64,000 nt of DNA. It comes from Panonychus citri (Eukaryota; Arthropoda; Arachnida; Trombidiformes; Tetranychidae). The notes under the pieces were generated by a model. The model ran no database searches. It saw nothing but the letters and a program-made list of their open reading frames with translations, and had not been told where the DNA came from. This document shows, piece by piece, positions 13,305 through 24,262 of this stretch. The stretch spans positions 2,480,001 to 2,544,000 of the forward strand of contig NW_026515482.1 in NCBI RefSeq assembly GCF_014898815.1, written 5' to 3'. The position numbers and the translations under genes were made by a program. Every line of letters starts with the position of its first letter. Within the stretch, counting starts at the first letter, position 1.

Positions 13305-16236
13305 TTTTATCCAATCTCATGATGTTGATTCTCTTCAATTTGATTGTTGTTGTTGTTATGTGAACACCAAGAAATAAACAACTAACTTGAAATTAAGAGC
13401 AGGGAGGGAGACAGAAACAGACAAAACCAAGTGAGCTAAGGAGAGACAAGGAAAGAAAGAGAACGAGAAAGAAGATGATGAAGAGAAGAAAAAAAAGAAA
13501 GAGAACAACTTGTTGTAAAAAAGAAAGAAAAGAAAGACAAACCAACTTTATCCGAACTTTTGAAAAGAAAAAAACTAAACCAGCTGAGAACTTTTTGAAG
13601 AAAAGAGCCGAGGGACTTTCTCTTAATTTCGCTGTGAAATTTTTCTCTCAAAGTGACAAGTTGATTTAGAGAAAAAGTTAATTGTTTATTTTTAATTCTA
13701 ATTCGATTCTAAATTGTTGATCAGAATTTTTGATCTGGTTAATTAGAGAAATTAGTTAATGATGATCGAGTTTTGGATCCTAAGGTAAGTCTTTGTTTCT
13801 TTTCTATTCTATTCTAAATTTTTAATTTCTTTTTCTATTAACAATTACATTACATTAATCTCACTGATTTTATTGGAATTGTTTCTTTATTAATTGTGTG
13901 TTAATTGTTTTCTTGTTAATTTAATTTCTTCCTGTTTACTTATTGTTTTTGTTCAATTTCTTTTATTGTTTAGGTGGGTGTTGTTGTTTCCTTAGGCCTA
14001 ATACCAGAGGTGTTGATTTAATCCATGACGGTTGAGATTCTGGTTTCAGATTAATTCATTAAAACCTTTTAGGTTTCCATTTTGATTTCTAATTAATCTC
14101 TTAATTCATAGAGTTTGTCCTCTCTACCAAGCCAATCAATTTAATCACCAATAAGTTAATTGTTTTTTTTATCTATTTGTGTTTCAATATCTTCCTCTTA
14201 TAATCAACGTCTATGTGTATGTTTTTTTAACCACTTCTATTGTGTTGACACTTGTTGATAGTTGATTTTGTATTTAATTTTTCTGATTTGATTTTTTTTC
14301 TTTCCTCTCTATTTATGTATCTTGATTGAATTTTCAATCTAATTTGATTGTGTAAACAGATAGACAATCAAAGTTGTCCAATCAACTACTCCGATTAACT
14401 GGTTGTTACCAAGGAATTGGCTCTCTGGTTTTCTATAAATTCTGGTTAAGGATCAATCAATTTGGATCTCATTACATTCAGATGTGTTTTTGTGTTTTCT
14501 TTTAATTGTTAATCAATTTGTTTCCATTATCTCTCTAATTGTTAATTGATTCTGATGCCTCTAATTAATGACAATTACTTTGTGGATTAGCTTATAAGTT
14601 TTTCTATTTTAATTTTCTCTTCAAGGTATCAATTAGCTGATTTCTCTCTTCTTGGATGTTCAATTGGTTTTCGTTGTCTAAATGGTGATTGTGTTAATTT
14701 TCCAGTTCATTTTAATCACTTTGCCCTAAATTGTTTCAATGACCGGAGGCTTTTACTTTGACCTTGATTGGTACTCGAAGGATAATGTTGACGATAATAA
14801 TTCATCAGAGATGATTAACTTAATGTTTACATGATGATGGAGAGAAAAAGATTCAACATCAACAATCAACCTCATGTTCATTAGAAAATGAGTTTATTGC
14901 TGAGAGAGAGAGATAGGAAAAAATTAATGATCTCTCCCTAAATCAATCAGATCAAAGAGCTATAATTAATTCTGCTTTTAGTGTTGAAATGACAATTGAT
15001 TCTCTAAATCAACTGATCAGCTCTTTTTTCATCCATCTAATGGTTCAACGGTTACAGTTTATTGTTTAGTATAAACAATAATGTGCAAAGTGAGAGAAAG
15101 GAGTAGAAAAACAAAGAGAATCAATTAGTTACAATTAATCAGAATGGAAGAAGATAAATTGATGCTCACTATCAATTAAATCTCTCAAAACATGACCCAA
15201 ATTAAATGAGAGAATTGATGATATTCAGGATGAAATGGAAAACAATCAGATGGGCAGAAGAAAAACTTTTCCTATTCCAAGATGATTAAAGTTTCTAAAC
15301 ACAATTAAGACAAAGAGAGATAGAGACAATATTAGATCTTAATTGTTACAACAATTACACTACATGTAAATGAAAAGCGACTGAAAGCAAGAGCAATTTG
15401 AGATGTTTGTTAATTGTATTGGAACAATTTCCATTTAGATTACTTACCAATCGTTGACAATATAATTGTGATTATTGTTGGGAAATTTCAATGTGGTAAA
15501 CGTTACGATTATTAAGTTGGAACAATTTAGAAAAGCGATTAACTGTTGAACTGATTTACTGATTTCTCACTTGATGAGTGATTTAGAATTGATTATCTAC
15601 CGATCTTTACAAGTTTCATTTGTGATTATAAATGTTTCTCTGATGATTAGATTTAAATTGTTTGCTTATTGTTGACCAGTTTCCAAACAGAATCAATCGA
15701 CTCTTGTTTAATTATCAATTTAAGTTAATTGCTGAAAGAAACAGTAGAAACAATTTAACTCTTACCTTTTCTAAATTTAGATTAATTATCAATATCTGAC
15801 TATCTGATTAATTTCATCCAATTACCAATTAACACACTTTATGATTGTTACAAGTTGCTAATCAGTTGATTGTTATTGATAAGGTAAAACAATGTGAAAA
15901 TCTGGATAATCAATTGATTAGAATGATAGAAAATCAAATTGATGATGATGAGAATCAATTAATTGTACAAATTGATGATCTAAATCATCGGGGAATCAGA
16001 ACAATTGTTTCTTTTTATATAAATAAATTGTTTAATTAGCGATTTGATCTAATAACTTTTGCTGTTCTGTATTAAAATTTTCAGTAACAAAATTGATTAA
16101 TTGACGAGGAGGAAAAATTAAAGGTTTTCACATTAGCAATTAGAATGATGAAGATGATGATAACCCAATAGAGAAATTGATTTTTTGAGTTAATTGCGAA
16201 CATTTTTTTTAAGTCTTTTAACAACGAATTATATAA
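13305..16236. other. Intergenic region between ARHGAP and DNAJC25
   Basis: This holds the presumed ARHGAP promoter and 5' UTR, a purine-rich tract (13438-13515) and AT-rich DNA. On the plus strand there are splice-like sites: a strong donor after 13782 (CTAAG then GTAAGT) and acceptors near 13972 and 14703. This could be a divergent non-coding transcript. Only very short open frames are present (for example one of 32 codons from 14739), and none resembles a known family. Confidence 0.4.
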
Positions 16237-17682
16237 TTAATCATCTAAGAATGTAATTTGTCCTGGTCCACCTTTCTTTTTCCACCGGCGGTATCTCTTG
16301 GCTACTCCACTTTCGGCGAGTTTAGCTCTCATTTCATCGTCTTTTTCTTGTTTCCATGTTTTATATTTCTCTTTGTCCCAAAGTTCAAGGTCAAAATATT
16401 CCTCTTTCTCTTCGGCATCCAGAGCATCATATTGACTCTTCGAGAGACTCATGTTTTTCCTAATCAAATGTTCCAACTCTTCATCTCCATATTCCTCCTT
16501 GCAAATGGTAAACTTATAAATCCACCGGATCTGGAAATAGATCCAATTGAATATGGTTACTGGAAGAAGAAACAATTGGACCCATAGAACATCAGTGATC
16601 TTCGGTTTGGCATAAGCTCCTTTAATGTCCATTTTCTCTTCGATTATTTTACGTAAAATTTTCTCTTCTTCTTGTCTAATCTCATCTTTCGTTCTAAATC
16701 GATTCTTCTTCCTATTAGCTGCCGAATGGTTGAGCAAACCTTCATCTTTAGCAATTTCGGTGGCTTTAATTCTGGTTCGAAGAAAAGAAAAACAAAACAT
16801 CGATTAGTTCAATTGCATTAATATAAAATAAGAATATGATTTAGAACAACAACAAAAAAAACAAACGAAACGATTCTCAAGCGATAATCAAATTGTCAAT
16901 TGTTTTTAAGTAAAAGGAGAAAAAGGAAATCCTGATTAATGATTTGAATGATAATTGTAAGAAAAAAATTAGCGAAATTTTCGTTTGATTTGTTTTTTTT
17001 TTGGAGACCAGAAAAAAAACAAGAGACCCAATTTTTTGGATAGGAAGTGTTGTGGTAATTAACGCGCTGGCAATTATTGATCTACAGGTAGATTTGGGTT
17101 AATTAGTTACCTGTATTTAGGTATAGTTAAAAAATAGTCGATGGCTTCATTGTATTTTGATAGACAGGCCCAATATTGGATACCAGAAATAACTGTTATG
17201 GTAATTACAATGACAATTCTGACATCCACCTTGGGGGCATATCGGCGGCGATAATAATGATAATAATGTCTATACACTTCATCAGGATTATCCAACATGT
17301 AATTGTAATCCTTTCTTTGTTCATCATCTCTCAATATTTCATAAGCACTTGCTAATCGGGTGAACTTTTCACTAGCCTCGGCTTTGGCTTCCGCTGTTTT
17401 GTGGACATCAGGGTGATGTTTTCTGGCTAACTTTCGGTAAGCTTTGGTAATCTCCTCTTTGGTCGCTTCTCGGGTAACATTTAATACTAGAAAAACAAAG
17501 GAAATAGAATCAAATTAATATAAATGTATTGGAAAATTCAATCCAATGGATTAACGAGAGAGAGAGGGTCAAGTTTACTTACCATCATAACAATTGTCTA
17601 CACCACAATAAATCCCTTCAAAGAAACCATAAGCTAAACCTAAATTACATATCACAAAAATTAGAATCACTTTGAAATCCAT
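16237..17682 (-). CDS. DNAJC25: DnaJ homolog subfamily C member 25
   Basis: Three exons, 17682-17583, 17486-17111 and 16771-16237, join in frame to 336 residues, close to the vertebrate length of about 360. Residues 1-19 look like a signal peptide or anchor. The J domain follows directly (YDVLNV from Y32, HPD at 58-60). Then come a hydrophobic segment (VRIVIVITITVISG), the family sequence IPKYRIKATEIAKDEGL across the second splice junction, a second membrane segment (LWVQLFLLPVTIFNW), and a charged C-terminal tail with a WDKEKYKTWKQEKDDE stretch. By family this is a membrane-bound co-chaperone of the ER that stimulates Hsp70 through its HPD loop. The second donor splits an Arg codon, supporting the junction. 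It is the only gene on either strand here for about 3 kb. Confidence 0.92.
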
Positions 17683-19608
17683 GAGAATGTTAATCCAATC
17701 CTATTGATGATGAATATGAATTGATGATGATGATGATGGTGATGGTTAAGATGAAAAGGAAGACAGTTAACTGTTAACTCTCAGCTGGTTTCATCCAAAT
17801 TGTAATGTGAAAGTGTTGAGATGATCAAGACAATTAAAGACGATTAAAGACTCAAATACTTTCTCTCTTGTAACTTGATTCCGTATTTTTTGTCTAATCT
17901 TTTTTTTTTACTTTTCTGCTATCCACTTATTCAATATAAAGATTCATGTAGATAAAAACTGTTGACAATTTCTTTTCTTTGATTTGTTGTTGTTGTTGTG
18001 TTGGTCTTATTGTTGTTACTTGTATTCACAATTCAGCTTGAAATATATTCTCAAAACGGAAATCACTGAAATCTAATAGTATTTACAAATATTTTCGCTT
18101 CAAAATTGGCTTGATAAAGATACGACAACGTGTACACATTAATAGGGTTGTTGTTGTTGTTGTTGTTTTACTTGTAGACGATTAACCCAAACACCTTGAT
18201 CCAATTGTTAATAAGCGGAGATAAAATTGATTCACTTGGATAATCTGGAAATGGAAGGGGAAGATTTAGATTTATAGAATTGGTAAACAATTAAATAGAA
18301 TAGAAATTGAAAACTGGACAATTAAAATAATAGAAGAGAATATTTAACAAAATGAAAACAGAGAGAAAAAGAAAGAAAAAAATAAAAACCTATTGATGGT
18401 TGGAGAAAGGGTAACAGTTAAACAGATAAATCGTCTATTAATTGTTCCAATTAAATCACCAGACGTAACATTTAACTAATTAATCGAGATTTAATCATAA
18501 TTGTGATGGAAAAAATTACTAAATAGAAGAAAAAAAGAAAGAGAAGAAAAAGAAAGACTAATATTTACTTTCTACAAAGAGAGAGAGAGAGGAAAATGAT
18601 GTGGCAACAAGAAGCATCTTCAACTTGAAGCGGTTTCTGGTTTTCTATTTTCGGCTCAGATTCTGGTTCACCGATTTTCACCCAATTTTGTTGAGAACTT
18701 TTTTCTTTTTATGTCACCATTAACTCTTACCTTTCTTTAACCTTAATCAATCTCCTTCTAAATTGTAACTCGACTAAATCACCGATAATTTGATCAAATT
18801 TAAATAGTAATTTGGTCTTTGGTTTTCTTTTCTCTCCAATTCCAACAAAGTATTTCCATCCATTCACCTTAAATTGTTATTCTTTACCTCGTTAATTGTA
18901 ATTTCTATTTCTCCAATTTCTTTAATATCAATCAGCTAAATTGTTCCAATAAACCTGATTGATTCAATGATAACAATTAACATGATGATCAACAATTAAA
19001 GCCAATCAGCTGTAGATAATAAGAGGGACCATTAACTCATAATAATAAAAGAATTTTTTTCTTCATTATTTTCACCATGAAGAATTAACTAGCTGAGTAA
19101 ACATTGACAACAATTAAGCAGTTAATTAATGGAGAAGGTGAAAATCGTTGAAACTAATTAGATGACGAAGGTAATTTCCCTTTAATTTAATTTTCTCCAG
19201 GTAGAAAATTTGATGAACACTTTTAATGATTTTCTAAAATTTCAATAGAAATCGACTAACCCAAAAAAATGACGAAATTTAAATTTCTCTCAATGATTAA
19301 CTTAATAGTTCTAGGGAAAGAAATTAACAACAACTGAATTAATTGTTATTCTTTTGTTATTAAATTGACATAACACTTTGAACAAAATTAACCCGAAAAA
19401 AAAGATGATGATGATGACTAAATTAACCTTATTTCCTCTGCCCAGCAATTTAAATTAACTACAATCAACTCTAAATTAGTCAACAATTACAATGAGAATC
19501 AAATTGAAACCTCTAATTGTCCTCAGGTAAACTGAGATCATACATTTCAACCAATTTAACGTTAAACTTTACTACAAAATCGGTCAATTAAAATTGATCG
19601 TATACATA

Positions 19609-19643
19609 CAGGTCGGTACAAAATACATTTGAACAATTTTGAA
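19609..19643 (+). repeat. Left terminal inverted repeat of the MITE
   Basis: 35 bp, begins CAGGTCGGTACA immediately after a TA; pairs with 20163-20197. Confidence 0.88.
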
Positions 19644-20162
19644 GCTCAATAATTAACAGAATACTAGCATTTAACCATTGATTTATACATCATTCGATAG
19701 CTAATTTTATCAGCTTAAATTTGATAATAAAATTGACCTTTTAAACAAAACCACTTTTTACAAGGTTTGATCAGGACATAAAAGGTCATTTTTGCAAAAT
19801 TTAGGCCAAAAAAAGTTCAACTTGCTATTATTTTTAACTGGATGCACAGAAATTAATAAAATTTCATTTTTAAAAAGTTCTTTTTGGCGACAATAACATA
19901 TGAGAAAACTATTATTTTATCTGCATTATTTTGGCCACAATCGTGAGGTCAAATTTGCGATTTTTCAGTTTGAAAAACCCCAGCCTAAAATCACATAGAC
20001 AGTGGCGCCATCCGAAAACGGGTTTTTCGACTTAAATTGGCCTGGTTAATTTATTAATTGTTTTAAAAAATTGAAATTATGTTTAAATAATATTGAATAG
20101 TTGAGCTGTTCACTCATATTAATTAATTAATAAACAAACTAATCAATCAATAGTTACAACCA

Positions 20163-20197
20163 TTCAAAATTGTTCAAATGTTTTATGTACCGACCTG
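20163..20197 (-). repeat. Right terminal inverted repeat of the MITE
   Basis: 35 bp, reverse complement of the left end with two mismatches; ends TGTACCGACCTG followed by TA. Confidence 0.88.
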
Positions 20198-20658
20198 TAA
20201 TAGATGAAGTTTGATAACAATTAAGGGTAACAATTTGTAAATTTAAAAGATTATCAGTTAAATCAATTGATTAATAACGGAAACAATAATAGATTTGAAT
20301 GAACAATCAGTGAGAAATGACAAAGGACACAGAAAACAGTGTGAACCAAATATTAATCAAATTTCAAGGACAATTAACTGATAGTAACTTCCGGAATCAA
20401 GTTGGTAACTAATGTAAATGATAAACATCAACATGTAACAATTAAGAGACAAAACAACAAGGCAATATAATAATAATTACGATTGTGTATTAGTTGCAAT
20501 TGGAGAGAAAAAAATTTATTATTAATTCTAATTGTGTCCTTGCTATTCCCTCCTTTTTTTTACTATTTGTCTACAATTCAAATTCTAATTTTTTCTTTCT
20601 CTTTTTTTCAGAATCTTTTCTCTTCCATCATCATCATCATCATCATTATCATCATCTC

Positions 20659-20659
<1 letters not shown>

Positions 20660-20700
<41 letters not shown>
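20660..20700. repeat. (CT)n microsatellite
   Basis: About 20 CT units preceded by an ATC triplet run (20629-20656). Confidence 0.9.
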
Positions 20701-20704
<4 letters not shown>

Positions 20705-21136
20705 TCAGCCCGAAACGGATGTTTAAATCTATTCAATTATTAACCATCAACGACATCGAATTGAATTTCGTTGCAACGTTTCAACGTTTTTCTTTATGAG
20801 TGTTGATTGTGTGAGTGTTTATGTTTTTTTTACTGTGAATTAATTTCTTTTACCTTCAATCTACAATCAACTATAAAGTTAATTATAATTTGATTCGCTT
20901 CATGTTCAACTGTTAACTGTGCTTGGGATAATCACATTACCGTTAATTTGGTTGATAATTATTAACTTACATCTTCATCTTTAATTCAGTTTACATGTTG
21001 TAACATTGGAAGAGCCATTGGTCAGTTTGTCTGTTTACTTTAGTTTTGTGATCAATTGGCTTGATTGTTTGGAGAAATCAAACCTTAATTTAGTTATTAA
21101 TCAACTTTGGGACTTTGATTTAGCTCTTAATTAATC

Positions 21137-21331
21137 ATGGGACGTGGTGAAAGCTCACAAATCCCTCGGAAATCAGACATTTCCGATTCCTTTGAAATTG
21201 AATCCAATAGTGATCGACCTGGACTCGGACGGATGAGTTGGTTGGCCACTAATTTGGCCATTGGTGTAATTGTATTTTGTGTGATTGCCTTAATTGCTTA
21301 TGCAACAATCAAATTATACGGAGATGCTTAA
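21137..21331 (+). CDS. Small single-pass membrane protein, family not recognised
   Basis: A complete open frame of 64 residues starting MGRGESSQIPRKSDISDS and ending IKLYGDA. Residues 1-34 are polar and acidic/Ser-rich. Residues about 36-58 (LATNLAIGVIVFCVIALIAY) are a clear transmembrane helix, followed by a short tail. There is no signal peptide, so an N-in or tail-anchored-like topology is likely. The frame has no repeats and does not overlap another gene, and a consensus AATAAA lies about 400 bp downstream, which argues that it is real. I cannot assign it to a named SMIM-type family. Upstream non-coding exons are possible. Confidence 0.6.
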   Translation: MGRGESSQIPRKSDISDSFEIESNSDRPGLGRMSWLATNLAIGVIVFCVIALIAYATIKLYGDA

Positions 21332-21732
21332 ATCAAGTGTTTCTTAATTGTTTGTTTTCTGCTCTCTGTCCATTTCTTTGGTCCACTTTAATTTCATCAT
21401 TACATTTTTTTTTTGATTATTTCCTCATTCAAATTAAATCCAGATAAAAGTTTACAACTTTCCAATAGTCATAATCATCTTCACAACAATTAAAAGTTAA
21501 GTTAATTGAATAACAAAGTTCTGGTCTCATCTAATGATTACACCGCTGCCACACCCTGAGAGCCTCAATCAACTTTAATCAACAATATTGTCAACAATTA
21601 ACTTCATTCATTTGATTGTTCTGTCAATTTTTGCTTTTTTTTCTATCAACAACAATTAAAAGTTATTACTAATTGTTTCCATTTTTCATCTCTTTGTAAC
21701 CTAGGCAATTAAAGCCAATTATCAATGTGTTC

Positions 21733-21738
21733 AATAAA
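21733..21738 (+). terminator. Poly(A) signal AATAAA
   Basis: Consensus hexamer on the plus strand about 400 bp after the stop of the small membrane-protein gene; the nearest candidate for its 3' end. Confidence 0.4.
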
Positions 21739-22322
21739 TTACTAGGCTAAATTGTTAATTGTGTACATTTGATTTAATCGTTTTACCAATTGTGTTACTT
21801 TGACTATTCAACAATCAAGGCTGATTAAATAACTAAAGACAATTCAAATTACAAGTGAAAATGTTTCTCTAATCAAATTAACCTTCATTGATGTAAAAAA
21901 TTTATTTTAAAAATGAGTGATTAACAATCCGTAATTTTTAATTGTAAAGGAAATTGATCTCATCAATTTAGTTGAATTACTATTTATCATCATTAATATT
22001 TTAACAGTTTTATTTAATTAGACGTAAATATCACAATCGTAACATAATTAAACTTTTAATGGTTGGTTAACAATTTAAATGATCCTTTAAACTGGTTAAT
22101 GATATTTGATTAGTTTTGTTAGTTTCGTGTTACAATTTTGATTAACTACCAATATTTGATTGTGAAAATGATTAGTTAATTGTTGGAAAATAAAGTCAAC
22201 TAGGAGATTATGTAATTTCCAAGCAACTAAATTGTTAGTTTACTCGATTAGATTTGGATATTAGGTTTACCTTGTAAATGTTGATTGTCCTTAGATTTAA
22301 TTGTTGGCGTTTTGATTTGCTT

Positions 22323-22328
22323 TTTATT
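22323..22328 (-). terminator. Poly(A) signal for ABCF1
   Basis: TTTATT on the plus strand, i.e. AATAAA on the minus strand, about 180 bp after the ABCF1 stop codon. Confidence 0.4.
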
Positions 22329-22507
22329 TCTTAGATAAGTAAAATTTTGATTAATTAGCAAAAGGGTGAATTCATTTGGTAAATGTTACAGAGGAAAAAG
22401 TTTAACATTTAACAAGTTAATTTATATATAATAGAAAAGAGGTTATAACAATCAATTTTTCGTGGTCTTCTGTTGTTATTAGACTAAGAGAATCGACTTA
22501 ATTATCG

Positions 22508-24262
22508 TTAAATTGCTCCAGCTAATTTAGCTGAAATTGATGGATTGTTAACTGTTTCCCCGAGGGCTGTTAGTAATTCCTCTCTGTAATCATCAAATCC
22601 ACCATCAATCTCTTCAATTGTATTATTTTCCACCACCCAAAGTTGACATTCTGTTTCTCGAATTAGTCTTTCATCGTGAGTTACAATTATAACACCGCCC
22701 TTAAATTTATTAAGTGCATCGGCTAAAGCATCAATTGATTCAAGGTCTAAATTGTTGGTAGGTTCATCCATGATTAAAATGTGCGGACCTTTAAGAGCCA
22801 TTTCACATAAAGCTACACGACTTTTTTGACCACCGCTGAGTTGACCGCAAGGAATTGTATGTGCATAGCCCACTAGACCAAAAGAACCTAATTGTTTCCG
22901 TGCATCTTGATAGGCAAGATCAAATACTCTTTGTAAAAAGGCGGTAGGTGTTTCCTCTGGATTTAAATGTTCACCTGAGTGTTGATCAAATTTTGAAATT
23001 CGAGCTCTATGATTTTTCCGTAATTCACCTGAAAGTGGTTCCAATTCACCTGATAACAGTTTAAGAAAAGTTGATTTACCGACACCATTTGGACCCACAA
23101 TTGCGATTCGACTTGACATGTCAACACCGAAATTGAGCTTCTTGAAAAGTAATTGTCCTTCCGGATTGTAGGCAAAATCGACATCATAAAGACCAAGAAT
23201 CGGAGGACTAAGGGGATCTGGATTCTTGAATTTAAACTTGACGACATATTCTTTAGGCCTTTCGATTAAATCACCAATCTGAGTTTCTCCTTGTTTACGT
23301 TGTTGATGCTCTTTAACAGATTTCTCAGCCTGTTTACCGGAAGCTCCTTTCTTTTTAAGTTCTCGCATCCGTTTCTCTTGGGTTTCATATTTTTTCTGAT
23401 TTGCCGCTTTCGTTTGTTGGTACATGACCTTAAATTTAGTATAATTTCCTCTATAAGCATACAGTTTCTTCTGGTCTAAATGGATTATATCGGTACACAC
23501 ATTGTCCAAAAACGATTGATCGTGAGAAACAATTAGTAAAGTCTTTTTCCAACTTTGAAGATAATTGTCTAACCAAATGACAGCGTTAAGATCAAGATGA
23601 TTAGTTGGTTCATCGAGTAGTAAAAGTGTTGGTTCAATGAAAAGAGCACGAGCCAAAGAAACTCTCATTCTCCAACCTCCAGAGAAATTTTTAGTTGGTC
23701 TATCTTGCATTTCTTTCGTTGAGAAACCTAAACCAGCCAGAATACGTCGAGCTCTGGCTTCAGCTGAATCAGCGCCAAGAGCATTTAATTCAGTGTAAAT
23801 TTCATTAATAAGATCTTGATCTGGATTCTCAGCATTTTGTAGTTCTTCAAGTTTCTTTTGTAATTTAGTAACACGATCATCACTTTTGATTAAAACCTCA
23901 ACTGCCGGTGTTTCATCAGCCATAACTTCTTGTTCACAAAGAAGAACATGTAAATCTTCAGCTAAATTTAATTCCTTCTTTTCTGAGATATGACGAAGAA
24001 GAGTTGTTTTTCCATGACCATTAGGACCAACTAAACCATACCTTCGACCAAAGGTAATGTTAAGTGATGCATTTACAAACAATTCTTTACCACCAGCACT
24101 GATTGAAAAATTGTCTATCTTGATTGCATTGTCAATTGTTTGAGCATTTTGATTGCTAGAAGTGGAAACGGAGAAACTTGAATTTTCCAAAGCGATTTCT
24201 TTCATTTGTTTTTCAAGTTGTTTGGCCAATTTTTCCTTACGTCGACTCTTTCGATCAGCCAT
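22508..24262 (-). CDS. ABCF1: ATP-binding cassette sub-family F member 1
   Basis: An intronless frame of 584 residues starting MADRKSRRKEKLAKQ. It carries two ABC domains in tandem without membrane segments. Domain 1 has Walker A GPNGHGKTT, signature SGGWRMRVS and Walker B LLLLDEPTNHLDL. Domain 2 has Walker A GPNGVGKST, signature SGGQKSRVA and Walker B ILIMDEPTNNLDL, with the switch His in VTHDERL. VLLCEQEVMADETPAVEVL identifies ABCF1 rather than ABCF2 or ABCF3. By family it binds eIF2 and ribosomes and supports translation initiation. The long Lys/Glu-rich N-terminal region of vertebrate ABCF1 (about 845 residues in total) is almost absent. The frame stays open upstream to 24355, but an acceptor-like CAG before GTTCAACG near 24299 suggests that part is 5' UTR or intron. 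Confidence 0.93.
   Translation of the reverse strand: MADRKSRRKEKLAKQLEKQMKEIALENSSFSVSTSSNQNAQTIDNAIKIDNFSISAGGKELFVNASLNITFGRRYGLVGPNGHGKTTLLRHISEKKELNLAEDLHVLLCEQEVMADETPAVEVLIKSDDRVTKLQKKLEELQNAENPDQDLINEIYTELNALGADSAEARARRILAGLGFSTKEMQDRPTKNFSGGWRMRVSLARALFIEPTLLLLDEPTNHLDLNAVIWLDNYLQSWKKTLLIVSHDQSFLDNVCTDIIHLDQKKLYAYRGNYTKFKVMYQQTKAANQKKYETQEKRMRELKKKGASGKQAEKSVKEHQQRKQGETQIGDLIERPKEYVVKFKFKNPDPLSPPILGLYDVDFAYNPEGQLLFKKLNFGVDMSSRIAIVGPNGVGKSTFLKLLSGELEPLSGELRKNHRARISKFDQHSGEHLNPEETPTAFLQRVFDLAYQDARKQLGSFGLVGYAHTIPCGQLSGGQKSRVALCEMALKGPHILIMDEPTNNLDLESIDALADALNKFKGGVIIVTHDERLIRETECQLWVVENNTIEEIDGGFDDYREELLTALGETVNNPSISAKLAGAI

Larger units (their letters stand above)
19609..20197. mobile_element. 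Non-autonomous DNA transposon (MITE), Tc1/mariner-like, 589 bp
   Basis: The two ends are terminal inverted repeats: 19609-19643 and 20163-20197 are reverse complements over 35 bp with two mismatches. The outermost bases on each side are CAGGTCGGTACA, and each end is flanked by a TA dinucleotide (19607-19608 and 20198-20199), as expected for TA target-site duplication by Tc1/mariner-type transposases. There is no open frame long enough for a transposase, so it must be mobilised in trans, if at all. The high identity of the two ends suggests fairly recent insertion. Confidence 0.85.
17683..21136. other. Intergenic region containing a mariner-type MITE
   Basis: This holds the 5' flank of DNAJC25, a short (TTG)n run near 18150-18167, the terminal-inverted-repeat element at 19609-20197, and a CT microsatellite at 20660-20700. 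Presumed 5' UTR of the small membrane-protein gene lies at its right end. Open frames across the CT tract are low-complexity shadows. Confidence 0.5.
21332..22507. other. Tail-to-tail intergenic region
   Basis: Convergent 3' flanks of the small membrane-protein gene and ABCF1. AT-rich, with many copies of the ACAATTAA/TTAATTGT word. No gene seen. Confidence 0.6.

Noticed and set aside
13436..13669. Lys/Glu-rich (plus) and Phe/Ser-rich (minus) frames
   Set aside because: Product of a purine-rich tract upstream of ARHGAP.
20483..20799. Frames crossing the CT repeat, with Leu-Ser runs
   Set aside because: Dinucleotide repeat artefacts; no conserved segment on either side.
22508..24262. ABCF2 as identity of the ABC protein
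   Set aside because: VLLCEQEV, DETPAVEVL and the C-terminal CQLWVVE wording match ABCF1; ABCF2 differs at these places.
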